From assembly GCA_964472465.1 (NCBI GenBank), contig CAYYLW010000001.1, positions 1 to 64,000 of the forward strand: a stretch of DNA of 64,000 bases. Direction: 5' to 3'. This DNA is from JAAYCI01 sp964472465 (GTDB lineage Bacteria; Bacillota; Clostridia; Oscillospirales; Ruminococcaceae). The notes below the pieces were generated by a model. It searched no databases. It saw only the letters and a program-made list of their open reading frames with translations, and was not told the origin of the DNA. Positions 62,034 to 64,000 of the stretch are shown here, in pieces (position 1 is the first letter of the stretch; each line of letters starts with the position of its first letter). Made by a program: the position numbers and the translations under genes.

Positions 62034-63050
62034 ATGACCAAGCAAGAGCATTTCCACGCTATTGTAGAACACAAAAGCACACAAAGTGGTTTTTGGCATG
62101 GTTCGCCTCACCCAGACAGCACGCCAGCCCTGTACGCCCATTTTGGCGTACAGGACGATTTTGAACTGGGGCTGGCGCTGGGCTCCATCCTGCGCTGGAT
62201 TCACCCCGAGCACCTGGGCATGTGGCCGCAGGAAGCCGGCCCTATGTTTGATTTTTTGAACGGGGAAGAGAGAACCTCCTTGAGCCAGCCCGGTGTATTT
62301 GCCGGGTGCGAAGAACCCAGCGAGGTAGAGGCCTATCACTGGCCCTCTGCCCAAAGCTGCGATTTTTCGCGTACAATAGCCGAAATTGAACGCACCCGCC
62401 AGGCAGGGCAAGCCGTTTGCAGCGGCGCTTGGTGTTCTTTTTTTCACGATGTGTGTGATTTTTTTGGCATGGAAGAATATTTTATTAAAATGCATACCGC
62501 CCCCGATGTGGTAGAGGCCGTGACGGAACGTGTGGTGGCCTTTTACCTGGAGGCGAATGAACGGCTATTCACGCAGGCGAAAGGCAGCATAGACGCCTTC
62601 TTTTTTGGCAACGACCTAGGCAGCCAGCTGGATTTACTGGTTTCACCCGCCTGCTTTGCCCGCTTTATTCTACCCAGCATCGTGCGCTTCATCCAGCAGG
62701 CACATCGCCACGGCTACAAGGTGATTTTACACTCCTGCGGCTCTATTGCGCGTATCATTCCCCAGCTTATCGAGGCGGGGGTGGATGTGCTGCACCCCAT
62801 CCAGGCGCGGGCGGCCGACATGGATGCGGCCACTTTGGCCGGGCTATACCGGGATACCTTGGTGTTTATGGGCGGGGTAGACACCCAGCATCTGCTGCCA
62901 AACGGTAGCCCGGCGCAGGTATCGGCCGAAGTGGCGCGCCTGAAAACCTTATTTGGGCCAAATTTCATCGTTTCCCCCAGCCATGAGGCGCTGCTGCCCA
63001 ACGTTCCGGCGGAAAACCTGGCCGCCATGGCCCAAGAGGCTTTGCGTTAA
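62034..63050 (+). CDS. UroD-like protein 4 (H-x-C retained)
   Basis: 338 residues of the UroD-like fold, after TAGGAGG. VILHSCGSIARII gives the H-x-C pair; instead of a third Cys the C-terminal block reads IVSPSHEALLPNVP, so His may be the third ligand. It is the last gene of the operon beginning at 56779. Function is unassigned; the retained metal motif suggests methyl transfer or decarboxylation of a sugar-derived substrate. Confidence 0.8.
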   Translation: MTKQEHFHAIVEHKSTQSGFWHGSPHPDSTPALYAHFGVQDDFELGLALGSILRWIHPEHLGMWPQEAGPMFDFLNGEERTSLSQPGVFAGCEEPSEVEAYHWPSAQSCDFSRTIAEIERTRQAGQAVCSGAWCSFFHDVCDFFGMEEYFIKMHTAPDVVEAVTERVVAFYLEANERLFTQAKGSIDAFFFGNDLGSQLDLLVSPACFARFILPSIVRFIQQAHRHGYKVILHSCGSIARIIPQLIEAGVDVLHPIQARAADMDAATLAGLYRDTLVFMGGVDTQHLLPNGSPAQVSAEVARLKTLFGPNFIVSPSHEALLPNVPAENLAAMAQEALR

Positions 63051-63097
63051 ACCCGGCGCAGCATTGCGGCGCACGCGCGGAAGCGTTGTCCCTCAGT

Positions 63098-63155
63098 ACA
63101 AAAACCTCCCCACACGAAAAGCACCCTGCCTTTCGTATTCACGGGAGGTTTTTGT
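63098..63155. terminator. Bidirectional terminator between convergent genes
   Basis: ACAAAAACCTCCC (63098-63110) pairs with GGGAGGTTTTTGT (63143-63155), and ACGAAA...TTTCGT pairs inside the loop. A/T runs at both feet fit termination from the UroD-like gene on the plus strand and the isomerase-like gene on the minus strand. Confidence 0.7.
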
Positions 63156-63174
63156 ATAAGCCAGCAGGGCCGCC

Positions 63175-63696
63175 TTATGGGGCTGGGTATTCATTGCAGA
63201 GTAAACGGTATGGCGCTTCGTCCTCTTCAATGTGTGAAAACCGGGAAAGGGGCTTGTAGAAACGGTTGTCGTTTTTGTCGTCGTTTACCATGGTAACTTC
63301 CCCCAGTAGCACATCACCGCTGCGGGGCACCACAGAAAAATCGTGGTACATGTAAGGGTAGACGGTGATGCTCTCCCCAGGGGCCAAAAGCACCATGCTG
63401 CCTGCCGGTACTTCGTAACTGCGCCCGTCTTTGGTCACCCGCACATCACTTTGCGCAAAGTACTCATTGGCGCTTGCGTTGTATACTTGGATGCGAATGG
63501 TGCCGCCACCGCGGTTGATGATATCCTCCATTTTGTTCCAGTGAAAATGCATGGGAGAATACTGCCCCTCTTGCAGCATCAGTAGTTTTTCCGCGTAGGT
63601 TTTGGGGTAGCAGTCCTTTTCATACCGCATCTTTCCAAAGCAGCGCAAGCCCGCGGTGTACCGTCCTTCATTTTTGGGAAATATGCCGAATTTCAC
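63175..63696 (-). CDS. D-lyxose ketol-isomerase-like cupin
   Basis: 173 residues with the cupin metal site SPMHFHWNKMEDIINRGGG (His, His, Glu) near residue 50 and VYPYMYHDF for the last His, matching D-lyxose isomerases (PF07385), which interconvert D-lyxose and D-xylulose. Known members are about 225 residues; the N-terminal part is shorter here. It lies convergent to the UroD-like operon and divergent to eda. Confidence 0.8.
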   Translation of the reverse strand: MKFGIFPKNEGRYTAGLRCFGKMRYEKDCYPKTYAEKLLMLQEGQYSPMHFHWNKMEDIINRGGGTIRIQVYNASANEYFAQSDVRVTKDGRSYEVPAGSMVLLAPGESITVYPYMYHDFSVVPRSGDVLLGEVTMVNDDKNDNRFYKPLSRFSHIEEDEAPYRLLCNEYPAP

Positions 63697-63838
63697 CGGT
63701 CACCCTTTGCCGTTATGCTCTTTAGCCACCCTAAATTTCCGCACGAAAGCGCCGACGGGCACCGCCGCGAAGGGATGACGGAAGCGTTTCTGTTGATCCC
63801 ATCACCCCCAAAAAAACATATGGAAAGGAACCTGCCAG

Positions 63839-64000
63839 ATGGACGATATCGTAAAACAAATTGGCCTGCTGGGCCTTGTTCCTGTCATTCAGCTAAACGA
63901 ACCGGAAAAGGCAGTCCCATTGGCAAAGGCTTTGATGGCGGGCGGCTTGCCCATTGCAGAGGTAACCTTCCGCGCCGCCGGGGCAGCAAGCGCCATTGGC
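63839..64000 (+). CDS. eda: KDPG/KHG aldolase (3' end outside window)
   Basis: 54 visible residues from ATG 63839 after GGAAAGGAA: DDIVKQIGLLGLVPVIQL, then ALMAGGLPIAEVTFR, the N-terminal barrel and active-site Glu region of Eda. The frame is open to the window end. It cleaves 2-keto-3-deoxy-6-phosphogluconate to pyruvate and glyceraldehyde-3-phosphate and completes the UxaC/UxaB/UxaA route; a KDG kinase is expected nearby, outside the window. Confidence 0.9.
   Translation, partial: MDDIVKQIGLLGLVPVIQLNEPEKAVPLAKALMAGGLPIAEVTFRAAGAASAIG

Noticed and set aside
1..64000. tRNA, rRNA or riboswitch genes
   Set aside because: No cloverleaf, rRNA-like or known riboswitch core was seen on either strand by eye; a covariance-model scan would be the decisive check.

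Overview
The window reads as mid-GC DNA from a low-GC-phylum Gram-positive, most likely a gut-type Clostridia (Oscillospiraceae-like). The clues are AGGAGG-type ribosome binding sites, frequent GTG/TTG starts, a SpoIID-type wall enzyme with wall-binding repeats, a CsbB/GtrB-type and phosphoglycerol-transferase-type envelope set, and a UxaABC/KDPG uronate pathway. The species cannot be named from the sequence. No rRNA, tRNA, transposase or CRISPR array was seen.

Region 1 (1-7.1 kb) is a replication and partition module: parA, eleven tandem 24-bp repeats (candidate centromere), a small ribbon-helix-helix protein, a probable replication initiator, an iteron-rich intergenic region (consensus about GCGAAAAYRCTAACA) and a primase-helicase fusion. 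This is the signature of a plasmid, megaplasmid or chromid origin, so the rest of the window is probably carried on a secondary replicon or an integrated one.

Region 2 (7.2-39.8 kb) makes and exports a surface glycan. A forward block holds a methyltransferase-GT2-GT2 fusion, two large GT-C-like membrane proteins, two related proteins of an unrecognised GT-B-like type, an ABC exporter with two different Wzt-like ATPases and one permease, and several glycosyltransferases. A tightly overlapping eleven-gene reverse operon (35.6 to 23.6 kb) encodes a CDP-3,6-dideoxyhexose route (rfbF, rfbG, rfbH) beside a thiamine-diphosphate enzyme, two SDR enzymes, a NeuB-type synthase, an acetyltransferase, a pyruvyltransferase, a GtrB-like polyprenyl-phosphate glycosyltransferase and a flippase. 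This suggests an unusual branched or higher-carbon sugar. The block ends with a frameshifted phosphoglycerol-transferase-like gene.

Region 3 (39.8-64 kb) is a carbohydrate-use locus. uxaA, uxaB, uxaC and a GH4 enzyme give a galacturonate/glucuronate route, continued by eda at the right edge. An AraC regulator and a ROK regulator, a sugar ABC transporter (binding protein plus two permeases), an esterase-like hydrolase, a C26 amidotransferase-like hydrolase, a GH172/DUF2961 protein, a glycosylasparaginase, an M24-like protein lacking its metal ligands, a Gfo/Idh/MocA dehydrogenase, a GATase1-like protein and a lyxose-isomerase-like cupin fill the rest. Four UroD-like proteins are interspersed with no visible corrinoid partner; they are the least explained part of the locus.
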